Assembly: GCF_026151205.1 (NCBI RefSeq)
Contig: NC_087084.1
Span: forward strand, 15,146,322-15,210,321
Direction: 5' to 3'
From: Bolinopsis microptera
Lineage: Eukaryota; Ctenophora; Tentaculata; Lobata; Bolinopsidae
DNA length: 64,000 bases
A program made the position numbers and the translations under genes. The notes under the pieces are model-generated. The model was not told the origin of the DNA, searched no databases, and worked only from the letters and a program-made list of their open reading frames with translations. Below are positions 10,676-21,746 of the stretch, piece after piece; the first letter of the stretch is position 1, and each line of letters starts with the position of its first letter.

Positions 10676-13600
10676 GGAAAAGGCCCCAGGAGGCGGAGGA
10701 GGAGGAGGAGGACTGGGGAGGAGCAGGACTGTTGAGAACTGATGAGGAGGACTGAGGAGGAGGAGGAGGAGTAGGAGGAGGACTGAGGAGGGGAGGAGGA
10801 AGAGGACTGAGGAAGATCAGGAAGACCCAGGAGGAGGACCCAGGAGGAAGAGTAGGAGGACTCAAGAGGATGACTCAGGAGGAGGAGGACTCAGGAGGAG
10901 GACTGAGGAGGACTGAGAAGGAGGAAGACTGAAGAGTACTGAGGAGGATGGCTGAGGAGGATGGCTGAGGAGGATGACTGAGGAGGATGACTGAGAGGGA
11001 GGAGGAGGATCAGGAAGACCCAGGAGGAGGAGGAGGACCCAGAAGGAGGACCTAGGAGGAGGAGGAGGAGAACTGAGGAGGATGACTCAGGAGGAAGAGG
11101 ACTCAGGAGGAGGACTGAGGAGGACTGAGAAGGAGGAGGACTGAGGAGGATGGCTGAGGAGGATTGCTGAGGAGGATGACTGAGAGGGAGGAGGAGGAGG
11201 AGAAGGACTGAGGAGGAGAAGGACTGTTGAGGACTGATGAGGAGAACTGAGGACGAGGAGGAGGAGTAGGAGGAGGACTGAGGAGGGGAGGAGGAAGAGG
11301 ACTGGGGAGGATCAGGAAGACACAGGAGGAGGACCCAGGAGGAGGAGGACCCAGGAGGAGGAGGAGGACTGAGGAGGACTGAGGAGGAGGACTGACGATG
11401 CCTGAGAAGGAGGAGGACTGAGGAGTACTGAGGAGGATGGCTGAGGAGGATGGCTGAGGAGGATGGCTGAGGAGAATGACTGAGGAGGATGACTGAGAGG
11501 GAGGAGGAGGAGGACTCAGGAGGAGGACTCAGGAGGAGGACTCAGGAGGAAGAGGAGGAGGAGGACTCAGGAGGACTTAGGAGAAATGAGAAGGAGGACT
11601 GAGGAGAACTGAGGAGGAGGAGGAGGAGAAGGAGGGGGACTGGGAGAGGACTGAGGAGGAGGAGGACTGATGAGAAGGATGAGGAGGAGGACTGAGGAGG
11701 AGGACTGAGGACCGAGGAGGAAGAGGAGGAGGATGAAGAGGAGGAGGAGGACCCAGGAGGAGGAGGACTGAGGAGGAGGACTGAGGAGGAGGACTGAGGA
11801 TGATGGCTGAGGAGGATGACTGAGAGGGAAGAGGAGGAGGACTCAGGAGGAGGAGGAGGACTGAGAAAGACTGAGAAGGAGGAGGACTGAGGAGGAGGAG
11901 GAGAACTGAACAGGAGGAGGAGGAGGGGGACTGGGGGAGGACTGAGGAGGAGGATGGAGGACTGAGGAGAAGGATGAGGAGGAGGACTGAGGAGGACTGA
12001 GGAGGACTGAGGACTGAGGAGGAAGAGGAGGAGGATGAAGAGGAGGAGGAGGACCCAGGAGGAGGACCCAGGAGGAGGACTCAGGAGGAGGAGGAGGACT
12101 GGGGAGGAGGACTGTTAAGGACTGATGAGGAGGACTGAGGAGGAGGAGGAGGAGTAGGAGGAGGACTGAGGAGGGGAGGAGGAAGAGGACTGAGGAAGAT
12201 CAGGAAGACCCAGGAGGAGGAGGAGGAAGAGTAGGAGGAGGAAGCATCTAAATGTTATTTCCATTTTTGTCCGTTTTTGTCCGCTCTATTTTTTGTCCGT
12301 TTTGAAAATATAGGGTACCGGACAAAAAACATGATCCCCCATATAACAGCAAAAATTGAACATTTTATTTAGCAATTTAGGTGTCCATTAATGTCCGCTA
12401 ATGTCCGTATATGTCCGTCTATGTCCGCCTATGTCCGTCTATGTCCGAGGAGGAGGACCCAGGAGGAGGAGGACTGAGGAGGACTGAGGAGGAGGACTGA
12501 CGATGCCTGAGAAGGAGGAGGACTGAGGAGTACTGAGGAGGATGGCTGAGGAGGATGGCTGAGGAGGATGGCTGAGGAGAATGACTGAGGAGGATGACTG
12601 AGAGGGAGGAGGAGGAGGACTCAGGAGGAGGACTCAGGAGGAGGACTCAGGAGGAAGAGGAGGAGGAGGACTCAGGAGGACTTAGGAGAAATGAGAAGGA
12701 GGACTGAGGAGAACTGAGGAGGAGGAGGAGAAGGAGGGGGACTGGGAGAGGACTGAGGAGGAGGAGGACTGATGAGAAGGATGAGGAGGAGGACTGAGGA
12801 GGAGGACTGAGGACCGAGGAGGAAGAGGAGGAGGATGAAGAGGAGGAGGAGGACCCAGGAGGAGGAGGACTGAGGAGGAGGACTGAGGAGGAGGACTGAG
12901 GATGATGGCTGAGGAGGATGACTGAGAGGGAAGAGGAGGAGGACTCAGGAGGAGGAGGAGGACTGAGAAAGACTGAGAAGGAGGAGGACTGAGGAGGAGG
13001 AGGAGAACTGAACAGGAGGAGGAGGAGGGGGACTGGGGGAGGACTGAGGAGGAGGATGGAGGACTGAGGAGAAGGATGAGGAGGAGGACTGAGGAGGACT
13101 GAGGACTGAGGAGGAAGAGGAGGAGGATGAAGAGGAGGAGGAGGACCCAGGAGGAGGACCCAGGAGGAGGACTCAGGAGGAGGAGGAGGACTGGGGAGGA
13201 GGACTGTTAAGGACTGATGAGGAGGACTGAGAAGGAGGAGGAGGAGTAGGAGGAGGACTGAGGAGGGGAGGAGGAAGAGGACTGGGGAGGATCAGGAAGA
13301 CCCAGGAGGAGGACCCAGGAGGAGGAGGACCCAGGAGGAGGAGGAGGACTGAGGAGGACTGAGGAGGAGGACTGACGATGCCTGAGAAGGAGGAGGACTG
13401 AGGAGTACTGAGGAGGATGGCTGAGGAGGATGGCTGAGGAGGATGGCTGAGGAGAATGACTGAGGAGGATGACTGAGAGGGAGGAGGAGGAGGACTCAGG
13501 AGGAGGACTCAGGAGGAGGACTCAGGAGGAAGAGGAGGAGGAGGACTCAGGAGGACTTAGGAGAAATGAGAAGGAGGACTGAGGAGAACTGAGGAGGAGG

Positions 13601-14445
13601 AGGAGGAGAAGGAGGGGGACTGGGAGAGGACTGAGGAGGAGGAGGACTGATGAGAAGGATGAGGAGGAGGACTGAGGAGGAGGACTGAGGACCGAGGAGG
13701 AAGAGGAGGAGGATGAAGAGGAGGAGGAGGACCCAGGAGGAGGAGGACTGAGGAGGAGGACTGAGGAGGAGGACTGAGGATGATGGCTGAGGAGGATGAC
13801 TGAGAGGGAAGAGGAGGAGGACTCAGGAGGAGGAGGACTGAGAAAGACTGAGAAGGAGGAGGACTGAGGAGGAGGAGGAGAACTGAACAGGAGGAGGAGG
13901 AGGGGGACTGGGGGAGGACTGAGGAGGAGGATGGAGGACTGAGGAGAAGGATGAGGAGGAGGACTGAGGAGGACTGAGGAGGACTGAGGACTGAGGAGGA
14001 AGAGGAGGAGGATGAAGAGGAGGAGGAGGACCCAGGAGGAGGACCCAGGAGGAGGACTCAGGAGGAGGAGGAGGACTGGGGAGGAGGACTGTTAAGGACT
14101 GATGAGGAGGACTGAGAAGGAGGAGGAGGAGTAGGAGGAGGACTGAGGAGGGGAGGAGGAAGAGGACTGGGGAGGATCAGGAAGACCCAGGAGGAGGACC
14201 CAGGAGGAGGAGGACCCAGGAGGAGGAGGAGGACTGAGGAGGACTGAGGAGGAGGACTGACGATGCCTGAGAAGGAGGAGGACTGAGGAGTACTGAGGAG
14301 GATGGCTGAGGAGGATGGCTGAGGAGGATGGCTGAGGAGGATGGCTGAGGAGAATGACTGAGGAGGATGACTGAGAGGGAGGAGGAGGAGGACTCAGGAG
14401 GAGGACTCAGGAGGAGGACTCAGGAGGAGGACTCAGGAGGAAGAG
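10676..14445. repeat. GGA-rich satellite with ~880-bp higher-order repeat
   Basis: Purine-rich units (GAGGAGGACTGAGGAGGA and variants) fill 3.8 kb. A rare marker, ACTGACGATGCCTGAG, recurs at 11391, 12497, 13371 and 14256. The last two intervals are 874 and 885 bp, and the first is about 220 bp longer because of the non-satellite insert at 12243-12446. Long stretches between markers are near identical, which shows recent unequal exchange. Open frames here are composition artefacts. Confidence 0.9.
12243..12446 (+). repeat. Internal copy of the element's right-arm sequence
   Basis: This non-purine insert (AGCATCTAAATGTTATTTCC through TATGTCCGTCTATGTCCGAG) is nearly identical to 15028-15233, next to the right terminus. 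It includes the TGTCCG units. The right-arm sequence was therefore copied into the satellite, or part of the array was duplicated together with it. Confidence 0.85.
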
Positions 14446-14734
14446 CAGTGGCGTAACGAAAGGCCCTGCTGACCCCGCTGTGCAGGGGGGCGCAGTCTTA
14501 GGGGGGCGCCAAATCGTCGTTTGAATGTGGGACAATTTCGAAAACTTAACTAAAGTACTAGCAAAACTGCGCGTTTTGCTCTAGATACACACTTTTTAAG
14601 AGATTTTACCGGCGTATTCTTTATAATCGCCTAATTTGTTCAATTTTAGGGAGGGGCACCAAAAGGGGAGGGGGCGCCAACAGGGGGGCGCTTTTTTCGG
14701 CAGGGGGGCGCCAACAGGCAACGTTACGCCACTG
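14446..14734 (+). mobile_element. hAT-type MITE nested in the GGA satellite
   Basis: A 289-bp element with terminal inverted repeats CAGTGGCGTAACG and CGTTACGCCACTG. It is flanked by a perfect 8-bp duplication AGGAAGAG (14438-14445 and 14735-14742). The CAGTGGCGTA-type end with 8-bp target duplications is typical of hAT elements. It has no coding capacity. Two relatives in this window, at 59395-59753 (inverted) and 60890-61190, share the interior motifs AAATCGTCGTTTGAATGTGG and ACTGCGCGTTTTGCT. Confidence 0.92.
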
Positions 14735-14947
14735 AGGAAGAGGAGGAGGAGGACTCAGGAGGACTTAGGAGAAATGAGAAGGAGGACTGAGGAGAACTGA
14801 GGAGGAGGAGGAGGAGAAGGAGGGGGACTGGGAGAGGACTGAGGAGGAGGAGGACTGATGAGAAGGATGAGGAGGAGGACTGAGGAGGAGGACTGAGGAC
14901 CGAGGAGGAAGAGGAGGAGGATGAAGAGGAGGAGGAGGACCCAGGAG

Positions 14948-15029
14948 GGTCCTCATCCTCCTCCTCCCTCCTCCTCTTCATCCTCCTCCTCTTCCTCCTC
15001 AGTCCTCAGTCCTCCTCAGTCCTCCTCAG
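14948..15029. repeat. Strand-switched (TCC-rich) satellite segment
   Basis: At about 14948 the purine-rich array flips to its reverse complement (CCTCATCCTCCTCC and so on) for about 80 bp before the right arm begins. The junction is a potential long hairpin. Confidence 0.85.
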
Positions 15030-15343
15030 CATCTAAATGTTATTTCCATTTTTGTCCGTTTTTGTCCGCTCTATTTTTTGTCCGTTTTGAAAATATAGGG
15101 TACCGGACAAAAAACATGATCCCCCATATAACAGCAAAAATTGAACATTTTGTTTAGCAATTTAGGTGTCCATTAATGTCCGCTAATGTCCGTATATGTC
15201 CGTCTATGTCCGCCTATGTCCGTCTATGTCCGCCTATGTCCGCCTATGTCCGCCTATGTCCGCCTATGTCCGCCTATGTCCTGTCCTTTTTGGATTCTAT
15301 CAGACAAGCGGACATAGACGGACGTGACACCCCCCCCCCCCCC
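15028..15343. repeat. Right arm of the composite element with TGTCCG array
   Basis: It holds TTTTTGTCCG motifs, then about ten TATGTCCGCC or TATGTCCGTC units (15176-15283), then GGATTCTATCAGAC and the inverted terminus ending in a run of C. It pairs with the left terminus at 10264-10345. Confidence 0.8.
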
Positions 15344-15449
15344 TATATGGGTTCACGCCAGCCACGCTACCAGCAAAGTTGGTTCACTAAAAAGTCATAC
15401 ATCACCTTAATAATCCCAGAATGTGTGTTTTCTGTTCGTCTGTGTAATT

Positions 15450-15640
15450 TCCGAGCGGCTTAATCAAAAAACGGTAAGAGTTATGGGGCCGGTTTTTTCG
15501 GTATAGTGCCGACAAAACTATGAGGAAGTCAAATGGTGAATTTTTTTAAAATCGGCAGGTGGTAAGTGGTTTAATTGATGGTTTTGTACCACAAATGTTA
15601 CATAAAATGGCTTGAGCAGAACGGCAAGAGTTACGGGGCT
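15450..15640 (-). repeat. Inverted copy of the 3.5-kb dispersed repeat
   Basis: It reads as the reverse complement of 3480-3772 without the MITE insertion (TTCCGAGCGG, AACGGTAAGAGTTA, GGTTTAATTGATGG). AACGGCAAGAGTTACGGGG recurs at 15620-15638, so part is duplicated. Confidence 0.6.
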
Positions 15641-16972
15641 CGTCTCTCATAATTGGGTTAGCCCGGGAAGATTCGCTGTAACGTTATACCATAAGCTTAT
15701 TAGGAGAGCTAGAGGGGGGACTGATAGTGTTTGGGGACTGTTTGGACTGCAGAGAGAGAGAGTTCATACGACAATGTTGTGCGTGTTTTCAAATATAATT
15801 GGCGGGTGTGCTGCGGAGTTAACAAGGGTTAATTTCTATAAAGATTTAAATAAAAATGGAAAGTGGTTCGAGAAGGGTGTGATGAGGGTTAATAGTCGGT
15901 GTTCAGACCTTATGATCATTGATCATGGAATGTGGTGCCTAATGGCTAATAATGACTTTATTATCCACAAGAAAGAACTGGTTATGAGACCGCGCGCGTT
16001 CAGCATACAACTTTCAGTGTACGGCTTTTCGTTTTTGATTTTACAAAGCAACTTTTAATGATTATTAATTGAATTGAAATAAATTTTCGTGCACATACAG
16101 AATGAATGGTTAATAATTTAATATATATGTAGACCAAGGTCTGTGCACGGGATGCTTCCTGGAAGAATCCAGTTCTTTTAGCGGGGCACCCTACCTAAAG
16201 CCAAATTGAGATATAATAATCATATTCCTAGAGAAATAATCAGAAATCGAATACCAATCAAATAATATGATATATAGGAGTAGTAACCATATTTACTATG
16301 CAAAATGCCCCAACCACATAGTGTAAATTAATATAGAATTCAAATTCCATATCATCATTAAACCTCAATAGTCAATATAATAGCCCAAGCAAAATTAAAT
16401 AACTTCTTATATACCTTACTGTCATACTACAAATTAATTAAACATTTGAAATCTGTTAACCAGAGAATAAATTTTTAAACCTAATGCAAGTGAAATAATT
16501 TAGATGCAATAATGAATGCCTAATGTGAGTATCATCTGTCAATGTCCTTGTAAAAAAGTCTGTAAAAGAGATATGAGTAACTAATATAGAAGAAAAAACA
16601 GGAAGTTGTCGTCTGTTGAAAAATAAATAAAATATCTAGAATATAAATTAGAATATAAAATAACATTCAGTCAATGTGTCGTCAATAAACTGTACAATTA
16701 TCAAATGTTAAAACTGGGTGATACAGTCACCAAAAATAAATACTAAGTATAATAAGTAAATAAATTAAATGTGGTCTATAAACTACCACTAGGTATAATA
16801 GGTCAATAAATTAAAAGTGGTTTATAAAACTACCACTGTGCGAACCCTTCCTCCAGTTAAAACATGTCAGTCATGTGCAAAATCAATCAAAATGGTAAGG
16901 TGGTAAAAAAAGGGAAAATCCTTTCGATACATCAATTATATATGCCTCAGATTTAAAAGAATTAGAAGATAC
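15641..16972. other. Probable retrotransposon 3' region and flank
   Basis: No convincing gene is seen. The 148-codon open frame from 15612 overlaps dispersed-repeat sequence and has no recognisable domain. The part adjoining 16972 should include the 3' UTR of the minus-strand retrotransposon. Its 3' boundary is not certain; the run of TTGAATTGAAATAAA near 16070 is one possible terminus. Confidence 0.35.
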
Positions 16973-19948
16973 TTAGTTATCGTCGACTATGATTGCAGTG
17001 TAAAATTTGTCATATGAATTGTCGACGGTATAATTAGGGTCTGTTGTTATAGATGAGAGTAGCTGTTTCTTATACGAATCACTTAAGCTTTTAACATCGG
17101 GCAGATTTCGTAGATCTGTTGGAACATTATTCCAACATTTTGCCCCCAAGTATTGAAAGTTTTTATGTGATGTTGATCTATTAACATATAAGTTGCAGCT
17201 TTCGCCGCTCCTACTACCTCCTGATATGTAACTAAATTTGTTCATAAAGTTTGTAGGACAATTGTCATGGATGATTCTAAACATATAATTTGACAGATGG
17301 AGTCGTCGTCTAAGATGGAGTGGTAACCATTTCATGTCTCTATAAACATTAAGGCTGCTCTCTGTTTGTGGAACGTTGAGAGCTATTTTGGCTACCTTTT
17401 TGTACAGAGTGTCAAGTTCAGCAAGTTTTGTCTTGCCAGCTCTACAATAGATCGTGTCTAAATAATCGAATTGTGGCAACATGAGTGCATTGGCAAACAT
17501 TTTCCTATATTTAATGGGTAGCAGTGCTTTACTTCTATACATGGCACCAATTCTCTTCATGACCTTCTTAATAATATAATCTACATGGCTTTTGAAGTTT
17601 AATTTACTATCTAGAATGAGGCCAAGATATTTTGTCTCTTTGCACTCCTTGATTGTGAAAGTTACCTCATTACATTCAATGGTTAATTCATCATGTTGAT
17701 CAACAGAGTCAAACAATAGGAATTCAGTCTTCGTTTCATTGAGTGATAATTTATTTACACTGAGCCATTTAAAGATTGTCATAAGTTCTATTTTCATGTT
17801 TATAAATGTGCTTCTGCAGGTTTGATCAAAGAATAGTGCACCATCATCTGCAAATAGAAAGGGCTTAGATAGGTTACAGGCATAAATGATGTCATTTATG
17901 AAGATACTAAATAATATAGGCCCAATGATGCTTCCTTGTGGTACACCACTCAGAACTTCTAAAAATGAGCTTATTTTGCCATTGATCCTTGTGCATTGAT
18001 ATCTACAAGATAAGAAGTTCTTAAACCAGGTTAAAGCAATGCCACCAATTCCATAATATGCCAATTTTTGAAGCAATATTTCATGATTCACTGTGTCAAA
18101 GGCCTTCTTAAGATCAAGAAAGATGATTCCTGGTTTATAAGACTTAGATTTACTCATATATATTTCGTCCATCAGATCGTACATCAAATAAGTTGTGGAG
18201 TGATTTTTCCGAAAGCCATATTGATGCCGGATGAAAAGTTTGTTCTCTTCCATGTAATCGGTGAGTTGCTTGCCGACAAAGTATTCTATAAGTTTTCCTA
18301 CAAGTGGAAGGATGGATATTGGCCTGTAATTATTAGGATCATCTTTCATTCCTGCCTTATGGATGGGAGTTACTCTAGCTTTTTTACAAAGGGTTGGTAC
18401 AACACCTGTATTAAGGCTCAAATTGACAATATGGGTCAGTGGCTCAACTATGTGTGGTACAGCTTGCTTAAGTAAAAATAGAGGCACATCGTCGTATGAG
18501 GCCTTGTCATTCTTGAGTGTTTCGACATACATTAGGATATCAGTTTCATTTATTTCTTGGAATCTATCAAATGAGATGTTAGAAGTTCTAGGAGGTAAAA
18601 AATCAGTAAAACTAACTCTTTCAATATTGGGGGCCTGATTTTGTAATCTTGATCCAACATTTGCAAAATGAAAGTTAAATAGCTCAGGATCATTCTCATT
18701 GATAGTTTGACAATTAGTTGTACCAGGGGTCATATTTGATGCCAGTTTGATAGTTTTCCATACCCCTTTAAGATCATTCTTGGCACTTTTAACTTGTAGA
18801 TCATCGATTACATTAGCCTTTTTGCAGGTTTTAGCTAATTTATTTCTAATATTTCTCTGAATCTTGTAGCAATCCCAGGCCTCATTACACTTTATACATT
18901 TGCTACATGTACCACATTTATTGCAATTTCCATTGTCCCTCTTATCCTTCTTTTTACGGAATTTCTTTAGAAGAAAATGTGTATGATTAATGGCATTTAA
19001 AAGTTCAGTAGAAGGTTTATGTATGAACTTTTCATGCCTTTCTATGGTCTTGCAAGGGAAGAAGGTTGCATATGCCTGTTCAATATGATGACAAAGGCCA
19101 GCAGTGATAGCTTCAACATCTGTACTTTCCAATAGTGGACTGTAATCAGAACAGGTATCTAGATAGTCTAAGAATTGTTTAACATTACGTTTACAATGAT
19201 TTCTAATTTCAACTTTTTCAAATTTAGGAGCTATAGGTACTTTACAATCTATCTCACACATAATAGCTTGATGATCCCCAATACGTTCATCAAGAACAGA
19301 AGATTGAACAAAATCTGCATAACAGTTAGTGAATATTACATCAATAGTAGTCTGGGTAAAATTGTCTCCACGTTTAGCAACTCTAGTTATCCCTTGAATG
19401 GTTTGAACTAGATTGTAACATCTCAAGGTCATATCTAATTTTTTGTACTGGGTGGATGAGATATTATTCTGGTCAATGTTTATATCCCCAATCCAGATAA
19501 CCTTTTTCCCGTTCAATTTTTTCATGCAAAAATGAATGTACTCAATAAAGTTATCAACACTGCAATAATTTCCAGAGCGATAGAAGCAGCAAACATTGAT
19601 CTTGCTATTCTTAAGCTTCACCCATAATGCTTCAATGTTATCAAGCTTACTATCCATAACTAATTCTGTGTAAGCTAGTTTTTTGTTTATCATTAAGCCA
19701 CAACCACCCCTAGAACTGTTTGGCCTGTCGCATCGCATAATGTTGAAGGAGGAAGGAATATTTATGGTGTCTGTGTCAATAGTATCATTAAGATTCATCT
19801 CATTTAGGGACAGTATGTCTAGCTTATGATCTCGAATGAGTTGAGTAAGTTCATTACTTTTAGCTAAATTTAGGAGACCACCTTGAATGTTACAGTGACC
19901 AATGCAAAGGTTATGAAATTTGTCAGCTGAGTTGTGAATATTTGTCAT
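16973..19948 (-). CDS. ORF2: APE-type endonuclease and reverse transcriptase
   Basis: A 991-residue polyprotein that would nick target DNA and copy the element RNA (target-primed reverse transcription). Residues 13-235 form an apurinic-like endonuclease, with N20 in GHCN, E50 in LSLNE, GDIN at 154-157 and the D225-H226 pair in GDHQA. Residues 520-760 hold the reverse transcriptase: YRPISILP, FLDLKKAFDTVNH, GVPQGSIIGP and the catalytic FADD at 699-702. The C-terminal segment has the usual AKCWNNVP motif. Odd: between the two enzymes, residues 342-360 carry six Cys at regular spacing (five CxxC steps, then Cx5C), suggesting a metal-binding knuckle. The frame is complete. The start is the ATG at 19948, which aligns with the duplicate start at 21611. 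The clade is CR1/L2/Rex-like by motif style, not by tree. Confidence 0.93.
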   Translation of the reverse strand: MTNIHNSADKFHNLCIGHCNIQGGLLNLAKSNELTQLIRDHKLDILSLNEMNLNDTIDTDTINIPSSFNIMRCDRPNSSRGGCGLMINKKLAYTELVMDSKLDNIEALWVKLKNSKINVCCFYRSGNYCSVDNFIEYIHFCMKKLNGKKVIWIGDINIDQNNISSTQYKKLDMTLRCYNLVQTIQGITRVAKRGDNFTQTTIDVIFTNCYADFVQSSVLDERIGDHQAIMCEIDCKVPIAPKFEKVEIRNHCKRNVKQFLDYLDTCSDYSPLLESTDVEAITAGLCHHIEQAYATFFPCKTIERHEKFIHKPSTELLNAINHTHFLLKKFRKKKDKRDNGNCNKCGTCSKCIKCNEAWDCYKIQRNIRNKLAKTCKKANVIDDLQVKSAKNDLKGVWKTIKLASNMTPGTTNCQTINENDPELFNFHFANVGSRLQNQAPNIERVSFTDFLPPRTSNISFDRFQEINETDILMYVETLKNDKASYDDVPLFLLKQAVPHIVEPLTHIVNLSLNTGVVPTLCKKARVTPIHKAGMKDDPNNYRPISILPLVGKLIEYFVGKQLTDYMEENKLFIRHQYGFRKNHSTTYLMYDLMDEIYMSKSKSYKPGIIFLDLKKAFDTVNHEILLQKLAYYGIGGIALTWFKNFLSCRYQCTRINGKISSFLEVLSGVPQGSIIGPILFSIFINDIIYACNLSKPFLFADDGALFFDQTCRSTFINMKIELMTIFKWLSVNKLSLNETKTEFLLFDSVDQHDELTIECNEVTFTIKECKETKYLGLILDSKLNFKSHVDYIIKKVMKRIGAMYRSKALLPIKYRKMFANALMLPQFDYLDTIYCRAGKTKLAELDTLYKKVAKIALNVPQTESSLNVYRDMKWLPLHLRRRLHLSNYMFRIIHDNCPTNFMNKFSYISGGSRSGESCNLYVNRSTSHKNFQYLGAKCWNNVPTDLRNLPDVKSLSDSYKKQLLSSITTDPNYTVDNSYDKFYTAIIVDDN

Positions 19949-20083
19949 TTCACAAAACGTGTTAGTCGTTGTGTCTGATTAAACTAAAATCAGGTGAAAA
20001 TTATCCGCCTGTAAATATTTTCAATAGAAAAGTTTTAAACTTGAAATCAAAATAAATATTCAGGTGGAAATGTCATGTCGATT

Positions 20084-21187
20084 TCAATGGTGGGCATGGT
20101 ACTTGATGTGCTTTGCTAGTTTAAAGATACCATCGCTGTTTAGATGCACATTGTCTTCCCCAAATCTACTAAAACAAGATGATTTCCTAAATCCAGATCT
20201 ATCACTAAACAAAAATCGATTAATCTCTGTGGGTATAAAGCTAACAAACGAGTATTTGGAAGGAATCTTAGATAAAAAGATATTGATGTCATTTATCACT
20301 TTATTTCTAGCAAAACTTTCTCTTGGTAAAATGTTTATGATCTTAATTTTTGCAGCTGGAGCCCACGAGTGAAGTGACTGGATCAGATTATCAATAGAGC
20401 GATTGGTGTTATCAAGGGCCTTTGCTTTTCCTGTGAACTCATCGGGTGACAATAATCTATTCCTCATGTGTCGAGGACTCTCTAGGATTAAGTCCACATC
20501 ATTAGTTCCACACATGAGTACGATGGTCTTCACATTATTTGCATCAATTGACCTCTTTCTTTCATCTGAGTGGAAGCGTTCATTGATACCGTTTGCAATG
20601 CCACTAGGATAGTGAAATACATGTGCTTCTTGATGAGCAGAGGATAGTTTTGTAGCATCTAACTTGGAGAACATGCTTGAGCTAACATACACAGCAAGGG
20701 ATTTGCTTTTGACTGAAGCAGGGGGTACGGTGCTCTTATGAGTGATTTTGTTGGGTGATGATTTCCCTTTGATTGAGGGTTCAGTTTCTCTTACAGTAAC
20801 GAAAGGCTTACTTGAGGTATCGGGTGGAGCAGACAAGGTTGCACTGCCATCAATCTGGCGCAGAGTAATGCTAATTCTCATGTCATCAGTATGGTCCTGA
20901 ATAAGGCTGTGTTCAAAGCTGTCCTGAGATTTTCTGGTCATAATCATTATGTCGCCATGGGAGAGAGTAAGATTGGCAACGTGGACTTTGCTTTTAGACC
21001 TAAAACTGAGGACTCTTGTTGCTCCTAACGATATGGTGGAAATCATGGAGCCTGGTGATATGGACCTCTCATCATCTGAATGGAATGGTATTCCTTGCTT
21101 GCCATTTTCATACTTGGTGATCATGGCGCTGTTAAATTTAAGACTTGGGAACTGTGAGCGTAAACGTTCTAAAATAGACTTTAATAA
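20084..21187 (-). pseudogene. 5'-truncated duplicate of ORF1
   Basis: This is the duplicated 3' part of ORF1, equal to residues 169-536 of the full protein at 21747-23357. It keeps the dioxygenase metal ligands and the whole SGNH domain but lacks the N-terminal zinc/coiled-coil part and the start of the AlkB domain. By chance the frame stays open upstream across the junction to an ATG at 21259, adding unrelated hydrophobic residues. It lies directly before the intact ORF2. Confidence 0.85.
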
Positions 21188-21611
21188 TGCAAAAATGAAT
21201 GTACTCAATAAAGTTATCAACACTGCAATAATTTCCAGAGCGATAGAAGCAGCAAACATTGATCTTGCTATTCTTAAGCTTCACCCATAATGCTTCAATG
21301 TTATCAAGCTTACTATCCATAACTAATTCTGTGTAAGCTAGTTTTTTGTTTATCATTAAGCCACAACCACCCCTAGAACTGTTTGGCCTGTCGCATCGCA
21401 TAATGTTGAAGGAGGAAGGAATATTTATGGTGTCTGTGTCAATAGTATCATTAAGATTCATCTCATTTAGGGACAGTATGTCTAGCTTATGATCTCGAAT
21501 GAGTTGAGTAAGTTCATTACTTTTAGCTAAATTTAGGAGACCACCTTGAATGTTACAGTGACCAATGCAAAGGTTATGAAATTTGTCAGCTGAGTTGTGA
21601 ATATTTGTCAT
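21188..21611 (-). pseudogene. Duplicate 5' fragment of ORF2
   Basis: The first 140 or so codons are identical to the start of ORF2 (endonuclease N-terminus with GHCN and LSLNE). At 21187 the sequence jumps back into ORF1 and the reading frame soon ends. It is therefore a truncated endonuclease without the GDIN and GDH catalytic motifs. Confidence 0.9.
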
Positions 21612-21746
21612 TTCACAAAACGTGTTAGTCGTTGTGTCTGATTAAACTAAAATCAGGTGAAAATTATCCGCCTGTAAATATTTTCAATAGAAAAGTTTTA
21701 AACTTGAAATCAAAATAAATATTCAGGTGGAAATGTCATGTCGATT

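Larger units (their letters stand above)
10259..15348. mobile_element. Composite TIR-bounded element with satellite interior
   Basis: The left end is a G-run (from 10264) followed by TGTCATGTCCGTCTATGTCC. The right end, read inverted, is a G-run followed by TGTCACGTCCGTCTATGTCC, with the C-run ending at 15343. Both ends also share an inner TGTCCTTTTTGGATTCTAT. TATAT flanks both sides (10259-10263 and 15344-15348) and could be a 5-bp target duplication. The interior holds a TGTCCG minisatellite, a GGA-rich higher-order satellite and a nested hAT MITE. No transposase is visible, so the element would be non-autonomous. A separate partial copy of one end lies at 46605-46716. The weak point is that TATAT is short and AT-rich. 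Confidence 0.6.

Noticed and set aside
10191-10865. Open frames through the TGTCCG/GGACATTGGC minisatellite and GGA satellite
   Set aside because: Their translations are simple peptide repeats present on both strands and several frames, which is the expected product of the tandem DNA units.
15612-16058. 148-codon plus-strand frame
   Set aside because: It starts in dispersed-repeat sequence, shows no domain or codon pattern, and overlaps the likely retrotransposon 3' flank.
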